A DNA stretch of 64,000 bases, from the NCBI GenBank assembly GCA_037179385.1, contig CM074195.1:31080222-31144221 (forward strand), in the 5' to 3' direction. Below are positions 48,001 to 60,374 of this stretch, one piece after another. The notes below the pieces were generated by a model. The model was not told where the DNA came from, did not search any database, and was given only the letters and a program-made list of their open reading frames with translations. The translations under genes and the position numbers were made by a program. Origin of the DNA: Holothuria scabra. Taxonomy: Eukaryota > Echinodermata > Holothuroidea > Aspidochirotida > Holothuriidae. How positions within the stretch are numbered: position 1 is the stretch's first letter; each line of letters opens with the position of its first letter.

Positions 48001-51000
48001 GTGGTAATCCTTAAAATCCATGCATTTCATGTCCCCACCTGAAGTGTATATGTTTTACTTGTAAACCTATTGCCTCTATGCTAACTGCTTGAATATCTAT
48101 GTTTATGTCCTGTTACAGTGTGGGAGCAATGTATCAAGCAAAAATAAGCAGGGTGTCAATTGAGATGGCATTTGGTAAAATACTGTCTTGTGATAATATA
48201 TAACAATTAACAAGACCAATGATTACATAAACTGACATACTTATTGAAACCTTGCACTATAGTTAGTGTCCTACATTTCTCAGTGACAATCAAATGTAAT
48301 TATGATACGAATCAAGGGAGACTGCCAATGGCAACCACTCAGATGTAAAGAACACAACACAAAAGGCATTGTTAAAGTATTTCCTAAACAATAGGCTTTC
48401 TTTATTCATTTTTCTACCACCTCCATCATAAACAGGTGGAGCAAGTCATTTTTTTTTTGGTGCTTGGACAAAGGCTGTGTGTTATTCTTTCCATGTAGTT
48501 TTCTTCATTGTAACATAACACCTTTCAGATTTCTTACATACAAATGACTGGGTTGAAATTTAACAGTTAGTTTTATGAATAAATACACACAGCATTGTAA
48601 AATATATATTCAGTCATACAAACTTTGTGTTTAGACAATCTATTCAATTACCACAACAACATTTCAATTCTGCCCAGATGTTGTATTGGAAATGAGTTTT
48701 CAAAAGGCAGTGTGATTCTCAGGTGAGTGTGAGATTAGGGAATTGCACATTTTCACACCATTATTACTCTACATGCACATGCAGTAAGGGGCTCACTTAG
48801 TGAGGATGAAGATGTATCTTGTGAGCACCCAAATGTGCATCATTAAAGTGTGGTTGTCCCATATTTTTGAAATAAAACATGCAAAGTTCTGGCAATTAAG
48901 GCAAAGGCACCAATGCACATTTGCTACTGAATATTGCAATAGTAAAAAGTGTGAATGCAGCAATTTCAGAATAGGATAGCCACTATAAAAATGACAATGT
49001 TTCCCTAAAAATAACCAAGCCACTTGCCTCCTTGGAACATGTTAAAATTAACATCATTTTACTGACAATCAAGTATATTAACTTCGCAGTGCAGCTTTAA
49101 TAGGGTTTGTCTCAAAAGAAAGAACTGACAAAGAAGAGAGTGCGACTGAAGCAACAAGGAAAAACTCAGATTTGCAGATGCTGAGACACTATTTGACCTA
49201 AAGAACCTCTCTAGTAATATAGTGAAAGCTTGAGGTTCAACTCATGTGGGCAGATAAAATTACTTGTTTAGAAATAAATGCAATGGAACCTTCCCGAAGA
49301 ACAATTTCCCTGACTGGTAAAATATTATGCAACAGATACTAGTGAGATGCAAACTTATGCGATATCCGGCTGACTTGGGGTACGTATACAACAGTTTAAA
49401 TCTATTCTTTTTTACCACACTATTTAACTTACATTTCCATATTGAATGAGAAAAAGATGGGTGGGGTATGACCCTCCCATCACTGCACATGCTACTGATG
49501 AAATACAGATCTTCTGACACTTAACCCAGAGATAAATGAGTTACCAGGGTGTGGTAGTCCTGATCAGGATGCAATGTCCAGTCATCCAGTAGGGTGAGTA
49601 ACTTTTTTCATCTAGTAACTTTTTCATTTCAACAGGGATCCATACATCAAGCATCCAAGAGAGGCATAAAATCAAAAAAAAATATATGATTACCGATTAA
49701 AATGGACTTGTAGCATAAACTAGCATAAAAACTGACCGTAAATCATAAAATTGTGTGATATGTGCACACATGTTCATGTGCACAAATGTGCAAAGAACTG
49801 ATGTCACTGCCCAAGTGAACAAGACTGGACACAATTTTGGAAGCAAACTTCATTTGTATAGTCATTATTTTTTTATTCTGCAACCTTTCACATTACATGC
49901 ACCTTTGACCTGGTGACCTCATAAATTATCCCCCAATGAGCATTTGCTAGTTATTCAAGTCTTGTTGGCATGAACAACAACCAAACGAAACATTTTCACA
50001 AAGTGCTATGTAGTGATAGGTTTGTCACAAACAAGAATAAGATGTTGATGAAGGTTCTTCAAGGAAGGCTCAAGGCAGAACAGTTGTTTTCTGGACGGAA
50101 GCAGCATCGAGTGAAACAGTGAGTGTCTTTGCATGGGTACTTTATGAAACTTAAAGCTGCAATGAAACTTGTAAAATTATCTCGATGTGTATGTCACTGT
50201 ACAGTGTTAGTAATGCACACTGATACTGGCATCAGACACTGCATAATCACCCATGTCTATATGGTGCAAAACTATTTGAATATTCGTATAATAAACAACC
50301 AGTCGTAGTGCCACATCCACTGCTTGTAAAAGCAAACACAACACAAATTATAAGAGTGTTGGTAGAAAATATGAGACATTTCTCAAGAACATCCATCTTT
50401 GACAGGCATTGGGATGTGACTGATGAGGAATCTGTCATTTAGCTTGCTGAAAGATATAAGGACTTTACCGAGGTACACTACAATTTATAAAAAACCAGAA
50501 TGCAAAGCTTCAAAGAGGTTTTGATGACTTAATTGCACATCATTTAGATGGAATGTTTACAAGAAATGGCTACTGATGATGCCAGTTGGCCTCTATTCTT
50601 AATAAACTTTATACAGACTTCGTCAACAGACCTCATCTACTCGATAGGAAAATTCAATTCACCAAGTACAGGCACCAAAGTGTCACTATATTTCCCATGT
50701 ATTTTGAAAAATCCTATACATTCCATATTTTTATGATTTGGGGCCTGTTATTCTATATTTTCATGTCATCTACATTTCAAAACCATTTACCTTTGGTTTG
50801 CATGTACAAACGCCTCATATGCTTAATTTCTACCCTCAACAAGAGCCCAATGGGCACTGTGGTTCCTTGCTGGATATTATGAGAACTGTGCAGCCAGTCT
50901 CCGAAATAGAGATGAGCAAAAACTCATACTCATTTTTTGTAACATCTTCACAAGGGATATTTTAGTACTAATTAATTTTTGTGACCTTACTTAGATTCAA

Positions 51001-51200
51001 CTTGTATAATACTTGGTGATCCTTCAAAAACATTTCCTCATTTCCATATGTATTTATGCTTGTAAGCAAACTTGATGTTATCACCAATGAACAATACACT
51101 ATAAAACATTTCTCATACCAGCCCCATAAAGAAGAGGTTATGACTGTGTGCCAATATGGACACATGAGATATGCTAATGTAATTAAAAGCTTTTCAAAGT
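45100..51200. other. Intergenic region with weak open frames only
   Basis: Minus-strand frames at 46561-46232 (TWALKRAIVHLNTLVPLAQ) and 47124-46903 (CTLEQLVTFILFCGKHLLL) look mildly protein-like but have no clear splice context or recognised family. A short purine tract lies at 45895-45965 and a C run at 46801. At 50490 is a diverged copy of the left end of the satellite-bearing element (aaccagaatgcaaagcttca). Confidence 0.4.
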
Positions 51201-51246
51201 TTGACCTCCAGTGACCTCATCTGACCTTAGTTAAATATTGAATGGC

Positions 51247-52896
51247 TCAGCCGGTTTCCTCATCAGGCATATCTTTTTTCTGAAATCTAGACTTCAGCTC
51301 TTGTACCATGATGGTCTTGTCAGGTCTAGGGACACGAGCAATGTTTGCTGGCCTTGGTTGGTTTTTATTGGCTTCAAGGTTGATACTGCCTTCCACAGCC
51401 TTTACAGTGCTAACCATCATGTCTTGTACGTAAGACAATGATTTCTGTTGGTAAATTTTCTTGACTACCCACCCTCCCCTACCCTTGGAATAAACCAGGT
51501 TGAACCTATGCTCCCCTTCTGGCAAAGAATTCCTTGTTGCCTTTTTCACCACTGCTTGAGGTCTGTTCAGATTGTGGTTATGATCTAGAACAGCTAGATG
51601 CATCCGTGCCTGCATATGCTCATATCCAAATTCAAGGCGTTTTGGACAATACTTTAGCACAACACTATGGAATACTTCCAAGGCACCAGTATGACATGCA
51701 TGGACTAGCTGTTCTAGATCACGAAGGATTGTAGGGTTGAGAACAACATCCTGTAAAGCTAGATGTGCAGGAGATTCAGGTTTAAGCCATAGCTTTAGTC
51801 GTATCTCATCATCTGATAACTGAGGGTGGCCGCACTGATGAAACAGTTCACAGTCAGACCAAGAATGGACATTTGTGATGTGTTTGAGGATCGAAGTCCA
51901 CATCTCCCTTAGCTTCTTGACATCTCCATCACAATTCTGACAACACCACCAAAGATGAGTTGATACAGCTTGGATCCATCTTGAAAGATCCTCTGCATCC
52001 TTCTTCTTTGCTTTTGCCAGAAGTTTCTTCTTGATGTTCTTTGCAAAGTGCCACACATCAAAGTCATGATCAATATCAGGATACTCCGTTCTCATCACCT
52101 TCCTTATGCCAGCATGCCGGTCAGTTGCCACCAGCTCTACTTTGATGCCTTTCCCCCTTACTCGATTAAGACACTTCCTGAATCCCACCTTCTCCATCGC
52201 CACTGAGCTTGTTGTATCTGTGACCTGCACCAACTCTGTGTCGATAATCTCTTCTGTAGCAGGGTTCATGAAGGTGTATGAACAATATTTGGCGCTGTAT
52301 CCAGGGGAATCGTTTCTTCCATCGCCACTGAGCCACACAGATTTTCCTACAAGCTTGTCAGTCACTTCTCTTTGGCTTCTGATGTATGTGTGGTTTACCA
52401 CAGGGATGAGTGTTTTCTGTAAAATGTCATAGTATGTTGTATGGCCTATGAACTTCACTTTAACAAACTCCATGTACTGTTTAATTTGCGCAAAGGAAGA
52501 ACCACTGAATAGTATACCTGCAGAACAAAATACATTCCCAGCTGGGGTGTTCTTGATAAATGGCTGTGAGTACCACTTGGTGATCTTGTGCCCATGGAGA
52601 CATGAAATCTGTAGTACCACCATCGTTCCCTTAAAACTTCTGCTACTTTCTTCTGCAGGCATTTGACAAACTTCACACTTGATGTGTTTGATCAGATTTT
52701 TCAGACTAGACTCAAACACAATAAACTTACTCTCATGCACAAGTCTTCCTTCTCTGGTGGTGGATATGCCAGATTGTCCAGAGTCACTACCATCTTCATC
52801 ACCATCATCATCATCTTCTTGCTCTGATGGTTCAAACAGAGACCCATCTGAGGGGGAGCTGCTGCTTGTCTCTGGTTTTATTTCTCTTTTAAATAT
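51247..52896 (-). CDS. THAP gene terminal exon, transposase-like core
   Basis: A single 1650-nt exon after the acceptor ttcttctatacag, encoding 549 residues and TGA. It has an acidic stretch, a Cys/His cluster (KCEVC, CLHGHK), the SGDGRND, ATDRH and FDVWH motifs, a Lys-rich helix, WWCCQNC, and LEVFHSVVLKYCPKR. By far the longest open frame of the window, with no break. Confidence 0.85.
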   Translation of the reverse strand: MFKREIKPETSSSSPSDGSLFEPSEQEDDDDGDEDGSDSGQSGISTTREGRLVHESKFIVFESSLKNLIKHIKCEVCQMPAEESSRSFKGTMVVLQISCLHGHKITKWYSQPFIKNTPAGNVFCSAGILFSGSSFAQIKQYMEFVKVKFIGHTTYYDILQKTLIPVVNHTYIRSQREVTDKLVGKSVWLSGDGRNDSPGYSAKYCSYTFMNPATEEIIDTELVQVTDTTSSVAMEKVGFRKCLNRVRGKGIKVELVATDRHAGIRKVMRTEYPDIDHDFDVWHFAKNIKKKLLAKAKKKDAEDLSRWIQAVSTHLWWCCQNCDGDVKKLREMWTSILKHITNVHSWSDCELFHQCGHPQLSDDEIRLKLWLKPESPAHLALQDVVLNPTILRDLEQLVHACHTGALEVFHSVVLKYCPKRLEFGYEHMQARMHLAVLDHNHNLNRPQAVVKKATRNSLPEGEHRFNLVYSKGRGGWVVKKIYQQKSLSYVQDMMVSTVKAVEGSINLEANKNQPRPANIARVPRPDKTIMVQELKSRFQKKDMPDEETG

Positions 52897-55800
52897 CTGT
52901 ATAGAAGAAAACAAAAGACAGAAGATTTTTTGGTTAAAAAGTACATTTTAATACTATTTGGCATGACAGTCCACACCCTTCCAAAAAACACCTTGAACGG
53001 TAGGGTATTCAGTCAGGTGAGCTCAAGCTTTGTGAAACTTGCTTTAAAAGACATGGATCATTGACAATAAATATACAACACAACTTACAGTTCACTCTGA
53101 CCATGTAAAAAAAAAAAAAACATATAAGGGGCTATTCCAATATTCAACAGGAGAGCAGAGTTCATTATACAGACAAACAAAAGACCTGTCTACTTGTTTC
53201 AGAAACAGAACAGGCATTTGCAAGCACTTACACTGGGTGAAGATGAAACAGATGATGTTGAGGTAGCACTAGGTGATGATGGATCAATCAACAAGGTGTT
53301 TGATGGAAGGACATTCCTTAAGAATACTGTTTGATCAAGCACCTGGCGTTGAATCTAATAGAAAATAATTAAAATATACAATTTCGTTAAATAAAATAAA
53401 ATGAATAAATGAATGAATGAGTGAAAGAATGAATGAATGCATGAATAACTGTACTAATGAATGGATGAATGAATGAACCAATCGATTAATGAATCAATCA
53501 ATAAATAAAGGAATGAATGAAGAAGGAATGAATGAGTGAACCAGTGAATCAATGAATCATTGAACGAACAATGAATGAATGAATGAATGAATGAACAAAT
53601 GAATGAATAAATAAAGAAGTAAATAAATAAGAAAAGAAATACAAATTTGCAGTAAGGAACAGCAATGATAATGAACAGTTCCGATTTCACTGTTTGGCAT
53701 TGGGAAGGAAAAACAAGTTCAAGAGTGTACTTACTTTTGGGGGTGATGGGTGCCATACTCCAGGTGTGTCTCCTTCCATACCTTCTGTTTGACCAGTGAG
53801 TTGCTATAGAAGGAGATAAAACCAACAATATTTTTCAGACAATATATACTTGAGACTACTTACATCTTTTGAGGTGCCATTATTTGATTGACTGGTCCCT
53901 TTGTCTCTATTGCCAAATCCCTTGTGAGTAGGTCCTTGTAATGACAATCACTTCTGTTCTCTTCCACGTCATCCCTAAGCAAAGGCATTGTCTGTGTATC
54001 CTTTCATTTGGAGGATTTTTCCCCCAATATTAAGCAAATGAAAGCACAATTCCCAGCCCCATCAATGTTCACACATTCAGTTTGTTTGAATGAGAAGGAA
54101 AGTTATTACAATGCCTGGGTTGATTGATTTAAAATCAAGCTGATTAAAATCATGATATAACTCAAGGTTTTTGTTGAAAAAAATTAACAAATTGATTAAC
54201 ATCAATTTTATCAATTTGCTTGATTTAAATCACTGATTTAAACCATGATTAAAAAAAAATACATAAAAAGGCCCAATCCCTGCCTAGAAATGATGTACTG
54301 CCTATGCCTTGGTCTGCATGTTAACCTATGGGCAGCGTAAAATAAACTTGGTAATGAAAACAATGTATAACAATACACACAAATTTGGAAAGATTTGGTC
54401 TTGGGGTACTAACAAGTTTTAATTCTTTCCTACTCTTTAACCTTTGCTACATGAAGATCACTAAAACACTAAACAATAACTAAATTTGATGCAATTAGTA
54501 CAGATAAGAACATATTGCTTTACACTACGTGGAACCAGTAGCATGAAGAATAAGGAATAAAGCTTTATAAGTCATGATGTACCATTATTTCCGGTGATGA
54601 GAAAGTTGATGAGCCCCCAATAACCCTCGGGTATGGTGGTGTGCGTTGCTTATCGTCAGCGGAATCCTGAAAATAAAAGAAGGAAACAACAGTCATTACA
54701 GGCACAGATGAACAATGGAATTTCACCATTTCTGACAGTGTATTCAGAGATTGTCGTTGTACAGAACAAACAGGAACCAAACATGATTACACACTTCTTG
54801 CAAATGTCAAACCTTACAGAATTCTTTTTTTTGGGGGGGGGGGGAGGGGCTGGCACATTTCACAATCCCAAAGCACCACATATGTACCAACAGATTCAAT
54901 TGGGTTCTGCTTGTCCAGCTAGTAAGGCATCATGCTAACAATTATATGCTGCTGGTAGAGTTATAAGTGAATTTCATAAAATAGCATACACCTATTTCAC
55001 TACTCTTCTATTCTTCTCAATTGTGAGTGAGTTATTGGTTAGTGGAATGCAACTTACTGGAATGTAACCAATGTATGTTCTGGGTAGGGAACTTGAGAGG
55101 CATCTTGCAATGTCTGGCAACTGCTTCTTGTAACATCAGCTTCAGTCTGAGTTTCTGCATTGGTCACAAAACAGGTATATCTTCTAACTACCTGTGTTAA
55201 AAGACACATATACATTTGCAGAAGCAGACTTACATAACTGAAGGCACACCGATGTCAAAAAACTGGAAAGGTGAAACAGACAACACGTAACAAGCAATCG
55301 GCGTGCATTGGACATAAACAGAAGCAGTTGCATTTGTGAGAAACAAATGTTTCTGTTTTTGTCAAATGCACACCCTGGATGTTTTGTTTCAGGCTTCATG
55401 TTTTTGAACATAATGCATGCATTTAGCTTTCAGAAAAAAAAAAAATTAAATGTTAATTAGCGATTATGTATAACTTTTACACCTAAAAGGGCAACATCAC
55501 CACATGAGTCTGTTAGTATGATAACATTTCTTATGGAAATATAATTGCAGTATGGTATACAACTGTATAGCAAAATAATGCAATTGAATCAGATGGGCTA
55601 CAAGGGAGGCTACTCCTGAGTGAAAGTGAAGATGTTTGGACAGTTTTCAATGGCTACTGAACACCAATTTTGGAAGATCCACCAACCCACAACCTTTTAT
55701 ACCATATACCATTTTCTTGTATGAGACTGCTAATTGTTACTTACTTTACTTGTAGTTTTAGTCAAAATGTCTTGCTGTTCTGCAGCTGGTGTCTCCTCCT

Positions 55801-58800
55801 CAAACTGAAATTGTAATAATGGAAACTGCATCATTGTATATGTTTAATGCATTTGAGGTCAAGAAGACCCGTTAAAAATGGAACCTACTGCCATTTGTGC
55901 TTGGTGCTCAGCAATGGAGTAGGTAAAACAAGCGAGTGAGCCACAACTGTGCAAGAAGGCCTTGGCCGGCCCGGCTTTAACCAACTGGTTAGAAACTCAG
56001 CTGTAAAACCTCATCTAAACCTAAACCCAACTAGTGTTCAGAGGGTAATGCTCATGTGACTGCCATTTCACATGTCCATCACACCCCCTTTTCAATTTGC
56101 TCAGCACAACAGCCCTGAGCCAGGCAGCTGTACCGACAACAGGAAGTGGAACACACCTGAAATGAACCACCAATTTTGAAATTCCATTTGTTTCTTTTTT
56201 TAGTTATTGTAGTTTGTTCAGCTATGCTAGCAAATGTGGTCACAAGAAGATAACACATGAAGGTTACACATGGACTTGATCTGAAAAACTCTGAATTGCA
56301 AGGCATGTGCACTCTTTGACCTAGTCACTGTTCCAAGCCATCTCTCTACCATTACGTACATATACCCTTATAATACAAAATGCAAACTGTTCATGAATAA
56401 ATAACACAATGTCAAACTGAAGTGCTTCTATGATATGTTGTTTGTAGGTCAGAAAAGGCAAGTTAATAATATCATTAATATTTACTGGACACCTTATCTG
56501 CTAACCTCCAAATTTTTGCACCTGGAGATTTTCACAAAGATATGGAGAATGGTACCTCGAGTCTGGAAATTTAGATTAGTTCTTTGGTACCTCTATGTAA
56601 ACTGCCCTTAAACAAAGAAATGGTTTACAATTTCACTTTATGACTGTGAAAAAATGTGGAAAATGTAAACAAACCTGTAAACACTTTAAATTGGTTTCTT
56701 TCCAAAATTGCAAGTATAAGCAACACTGGTTTCCGTAATTTCTTTAATAACACAACATTTTTTGCCAAAGATTTTAACTTGTTTTTCCATTGTGCGCTTT
56801 AGCAACCTCCAAAACCATGATATTCTTGTTGAAACCATTAGCGTTGGCAGGTATGCAATATCCTGTAGGGCCTTGTCTAAAATATAAGCCTACTGTACAC
56901 CTTAAAGTGGCAGGAAAACATTTTATGGCCATACAGGCTTCAAACTTTTGGGCACAGTGATGGCATTTCAAAAGCTAGCAGCAAACACTGCCCAAAATTC
57001 CATTGTGTGTGTTCATAAGTCATGGCACTTAACTTACAATTTCATATGAGCTGACAGGTATATCTTCTCCTGAGACTTCTGTGGGATCAAATGAGGATGA
57101 TTTGTATGCCAATCCTTTCTTTGGCTTCTTAGAAGGCTGTACAAGCAGGTCCAGCATCTAAATGAAAACATGTAGCAAAAATTATTGAACAATTGGTATG
57201 GTTTTGACATGCTACAAAGCCTAATACCTGTAGCTGCTGCTGTGGATACTGTACATACAAACCATGATGTTTGGCATAAGCCCTAGGCTACTCTGTATAT
57301 ACTGTACCATTGCAACATGTAGTAGGCTACTACAGTATATCTCAGCACATTAAATTTGTAGTGTTTGTGTTAATAAAATTATGTTTAGCATTGGTGATAT
57401 GCTAGTGCAGCTACACTATATTTTGCATCAGTCCACATTAGAGTAGATGTACTATAACTACATTTTAGGCTAGGTGTAAGTTCCTGCTCAGAGACAAAGG
57501 CAGCATATACTTTTGTACACCTAGGATAACAATAATGTTTATGAACTGAAATAGCCAACAGGTGTCTCCAGCACTGTGGGTACACTATTATGAGCTGATC
57601 ACAACTTGTCTCCTAACATTACGTATTGGCCATCCTGTGCAGGAATGTGTCTCTGCTGTATTGAACTGGTCACCCAGCACTAAAATTTGTCAGGACGCAC
57701 AGTTTTTTAAAAAAAATCATGAATCCTACCCAGCACTATTTCCATCAGACGCAGACAAATCACTGCGAGGTTAATACCAGGAATGAGGGGAAAACTTATG
57801 AGAAAAGATTAAATGAACTGAAATTAATGTCAAATTAGAACAGAGACATATCCGACAAGACCTGTTGACTTTTTATAATATAATCAATACCAAAATGGAT
57901 ATAGATCTGGATGGAATAATAGAAATCAATGGAAAGGAGAGACCCAAGTATGCCAGGTTAGGGTGCAAAAGAAATGCATACTTTCATATAATTTGGAAAG
58001 TTTGGAATGAGCTGCCTGATACTGTGGTAAAAAAGCAACTGTGAATGGTTTCAGAAAAGAACTGGAACAGTATGATCATTAAGGGCCTCTGGACTCCTAT
58101 TATTTAGTAGCCTGCCTCAACCAAGATGTTTCTTCATGGAGATGGTGGTGCCTCAAGGTAAATTCAAGGTAAATATGACTTCCCTTTGGACCACCCCTAG
58201 ATTTAAAAGAATGTGCTTAGCACTCAGAAAATCCTTGGCATACCTTCCCAAACTATTGTGCAATTTGTATGCACTGATTGATTCAATGTACAGTAGGCTA
58301 CTGACTGAATCAGGCTATACCCTACTATAAGAACTACTACTACTAGCACTAGTTAGGCTAGCCAAATAGTAGTAATAGAAATTACTGTAATATGACTGAG
58401 GCAGAGGCTATGTCTATACCACAATAAGTCAAAAAAATCATGCTATACTTGTGTTATCATGTGACAATCATTTAACAAACATTGAGACAGAAAAAAAAGA
58501 TACAGGATATTTAAAGAAATGAATGAAAATTGCCATTAATATCATTCAATGTGCTTTCCTCGTTATGCTGTACATTGGTGTTGTTTGGATGAGATGACAG
58601 TAGAAAGTATGTGGCAGTACATAATGAAATGTTTACAAAGTCCATTAATCTTGTGTCAACTACTGTAAAAATTAAGCGAGAAAAATACAATAACAACTTT
58701 AAGAATATATTAACAAAACGAGATGTCGTTAATGTCTTTTGTTTCGAATATTTTGCTTACAGCTTCATCAAAAATATTATGGTCACCATTTTTGGGGATG

Positions 58801-59409
58801 TTTTCAAAAAGTCTAATTTATCCTATGCTATAGGTCCTAGCCTAGGCCTAGACCCTAAATGTACAGAATTGAAGTTTTGCTGTAAGTCTAAATATGCTAC
58901 ATCAAGTATGTAGACCTTTTGTATTAAGTAAATATTGTAGCCTGGGTAGGCCTAACAGTTAGAGTTGATGCTGGAGTCTTCTGTGGCCTGGCACTGTATT
59001 CATGCAGGCCCTACAAAAAATGAACATTCACCTCTTTCCTCTCCTTTGCCTGGATTCTTTTTGCCGTGTTTGGACGGTCCTTTGGTTTACATGTACGTTC
59101 CCGAAAAGAAAAGATGGTTGGAACTGCACCAGGCACAAGCTTTTTCCTTTTTGGCGTTGTTCCCATTAGTTTCGCCATCATATCCTCTTCAAAGCAGTCC
59201 TTGCTAAAGTGTTGGTCGCAGACAACCCGATCGACATGGTACACATACGTATTTGGGTTGAACTTGTCAGTTCCAATTGCATGTAACCATTTTGCACACA
59301 AGCCTGGTTCTTTTTTCGGATCAGGGATTGAGAAACAGGATATTCTGTCTCAATCTGCAGTCGTATCCCCCCGCTTGTTGCTGCAACCAAAGGCTTGGCA
59401 CTGTGGCAT
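51247..59409 (-). CDS. THAP-domain protein with transposase-like C-terminus; in-frame TGA at codon 20
   Basis: Seven exons (59409-59032, 57157-57038, 55804-55745, 54666-54583, 53803-53735, 53354-53232, 52896-51247), every intron phase 0, give 827 codons plus stop. Residues 1-100 form a THAP zinc finger (C4, C9, W41, C64, H67, then AVPTIF at 95-100), which binds DNA. Residues 127-320 are low-complexity and acidic. Residues 350-385 hold a CxxC...CxHxH cluster. Residues 460-700 look like an RNase-H-fold transposase core, with SGDGRNDSPG (D470), ATDRHAGI (D537), FDVWH and GALEVFHS (E685) as possible DDE residues. I know this THAP plus FDVWH arrangement as a large uncharacterised family in invertebrates and fish, likely transposase-derived. 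Codon 20 (59352-59350) is TGA inside the THAP domain: a nonsense allele, sequencing error, or recent pseudogene. Introns, intact later exons and lack of terminal repeats suggest a settled gene, not an active element. Confidence 0.75.
53232..53354 (-). CDS. THAP gene exon 6
   Basis: 123 nt, 41 codons, acceptor ttctattag, donor AGT|gtaagt. It encodes IQRQVLDQTVFLRNVLPSN followed by a Ser-rich tract. Confidence 0.58.
53398..53635. repeat. (GAAT)n microsatellite, degenerate
   Basis: About 240 bp of GAAT/AATG tetranucleotides with interruptions, in the intron between exons 5 and 6 of the THAP gene. Confidence 0.9.
53735..53803 (-). CDS. THAP gene exon 5
   Basis: 69 nt, 23 codons, acceptor ccttctatag, donor AAA|gtaagt; linker containing TGQTEGMEGDTPGVW. 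Phase 0 at both ends. Confidence 0.5.
54583..54666 (-). CDS. THAP gene exon 4
   Basis: 84 nt, 28 codons, acceptor ttattttcag, donor ATG|gtacat; linker rich in Ser and Pro (RTPPYPRVIGGSSTFSSPE). Only phase 0 is open through the whole segment. Confidence 0.55.
55745..55804 (-). CDS. THAP gene exon 3
   Basis: 60 nt, 20 codons, acceptor aatttcag, donor AAA|gtaagt; linker FEEETPAAEQQDILTKTTSK. Phase 0 at both ends as in all other exons of this gene. A further 97-nt open segment at 55154-55058 has splice-like edges but would break the frame. Confidence 0.5.
55890..56035 (+). mobile_element. tRNA-derived SINE, 3' part
   Basis: Contains tgctcagcaatggagtaggt, gagtgagccacaactgtgca, accaactggttagaaactca and gctgtaaaacctcatctaaa. 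In a THAP-gene intron. Confidence 0.7.
57038..57157 (-). CDS. THAP gene exon 2
   Basis: 120 nt, 40 codons, acceptor ttttcatttag, donor ATT|gtaagt. It encodes a basic-then-acidic linker (VQPSKKPKKGLAYKSSSFDP). No domain recognised. Confidence 0.6.
57780..58120 (+). pseudogene. Non-LTR retrotransposon ORF2 C-terminal fragment
   Basis: With frame breaks it reads YEKRLNELKLM, RHIRQDLLTFYNIINTKMD, WNELPDTVV and NGFRKELEQYDH, the conserved tail of CR1/L2-like ORF2 proteins. In the first intron of the THAP gene, opposite strand. Confidence 0.75.
59032..59409 (-). CDS. THAP exon 1, with in-frame TGA
   Basis: 126 codons from ATG 59409 to the donor GAG|gtgaat. It encodes the C2CH THAP zinc finger: MPQCQAFGCSNKRG at the start, LCAKWLHAIG, RVVCDQHFSKDCFEED and PGAVPTIF. 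TGA at 59352-59350 interrupts the domain after GDTTAD; the frame continues correctly on the other side (DRISCFSIPD), so this is a point change, not a frameshift. Confidence 0.8.
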
Positions 59410-59480
59410 GATACCTTCTGGTTAAACGAGACCGGAAGGCAGCAGTACAGTAGTAGTAGTAACGTTAGGCATAGGCTAAC
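59410..59480 (-). promoter_or_regulatory. Probable THAP-gene promoter
   Basis: An ETS-type CCGGAAG lies at 59432-59438, about 25 bp upstream of the THAP start codon. The flank has CpG (aacgtta) unlike the surrounding AT-rich DNA. No TATA box is evident at the expected place. Inference from motif and position only. Confidence 0.35.
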
Positions 59481-60019
59481 GTTAGGCCTAACTTATAGCC
59501 TAGCCTGGGCTAAAAGATGTTGTAACGTTACCCCAAGTGAGGCTTACGGTACACTGAATTTCGATGTCAGAATTCGATCCAACGTAAGAAATTGAGGCTG
59601 AATATTTATTCTCCCCTTTGACGCTGTCTTTCTCTTCACAATAATTATGAAAGTAAAAATTTGACTGGCTTGTTTAACCCGGTTGTGTTAACGATCTTTA
59701 CATGCGTAAGTCTGTCACTTCCCCTGTACAAAACAGATACAGCTAGCAGTGGCTTCGATCGTATGCCGTGCCAACACATTTGCCGGTTCTACGTCATAAC
59801 AGTGCAGTTTCGCAATGCTAGGCTCGTACATCCCGCTGGTCATACTTTACCGTAAAAAATTAATTTCTCGTAATTTTTCCCAAATTTAGAAATATTTATA
59901 TTTTTCTAATGATTAAAAAATTGTAAATTTCTTTTTAAGGTGATTTAGGAACCGTTTCCGGAAAATTCCTTTAACATCGAACCTATATGGAATCGTAGAA
60001 GGGCCATTTAAAAGAAAAA

Positions 60020-60335
60020 AACTGTCACGGCAAAGTGACAATTTTCATAAAATTGTCATTTTGACAAGATGAAACATATCGTCAAAATGGCAAAATTCCG
60101 AAAATTGCTATTTTTCCGAGTAAGAACAAGTTGTCAAAGTGACGAAATTCCGACAATTGTTCTTTTGTCGAGATAAAACATTTCGTCAATATGGCAAAAT
60201 GTGGAATTTTGTCATTTTGCCGAGTTAGAACATCTAGTCAAAACGGGAAAATTCGGAAAATCTGACATATTGCCTAGGAAAAAACATGTTGTCAAAAGGG
60301 CAAAATTTGGAAAATTGCCATTTCGCCTAGTTCGA
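60020..60335. repeat. Tandem repeat of 55-60 bp, about five units
   Basis: Each unit has aacat-Nn-GTCAAAATGGCAAAATTCCG-like words, then ttgccattttgccgagt. Units begin near 60069, 60128, 60180, 60230 and 60287. Every unit pairs gtcaaaa...ggcaaaatt with an inverted ttgccattt. Confidence 0.75.
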
Positions 60336-60374
60336 ACCTTTTGTGCGAAATTCTAGGGAAACATTTAGGTGCAA

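Noticed and set aside
50918..51240. Fifth TGACCT array
   Set aside because: Only one isolated unit-like phrase (gacctccagtgacctcatct) in the THAP gene 3' flank; no tandem structure.
55058..55154. Additional THAP-gene exon
   Set aside because: It has splice-like edges, but 97 nt breaks the phase-0 pattern and the next exon is open only in phase 0. At most an alternative exon.
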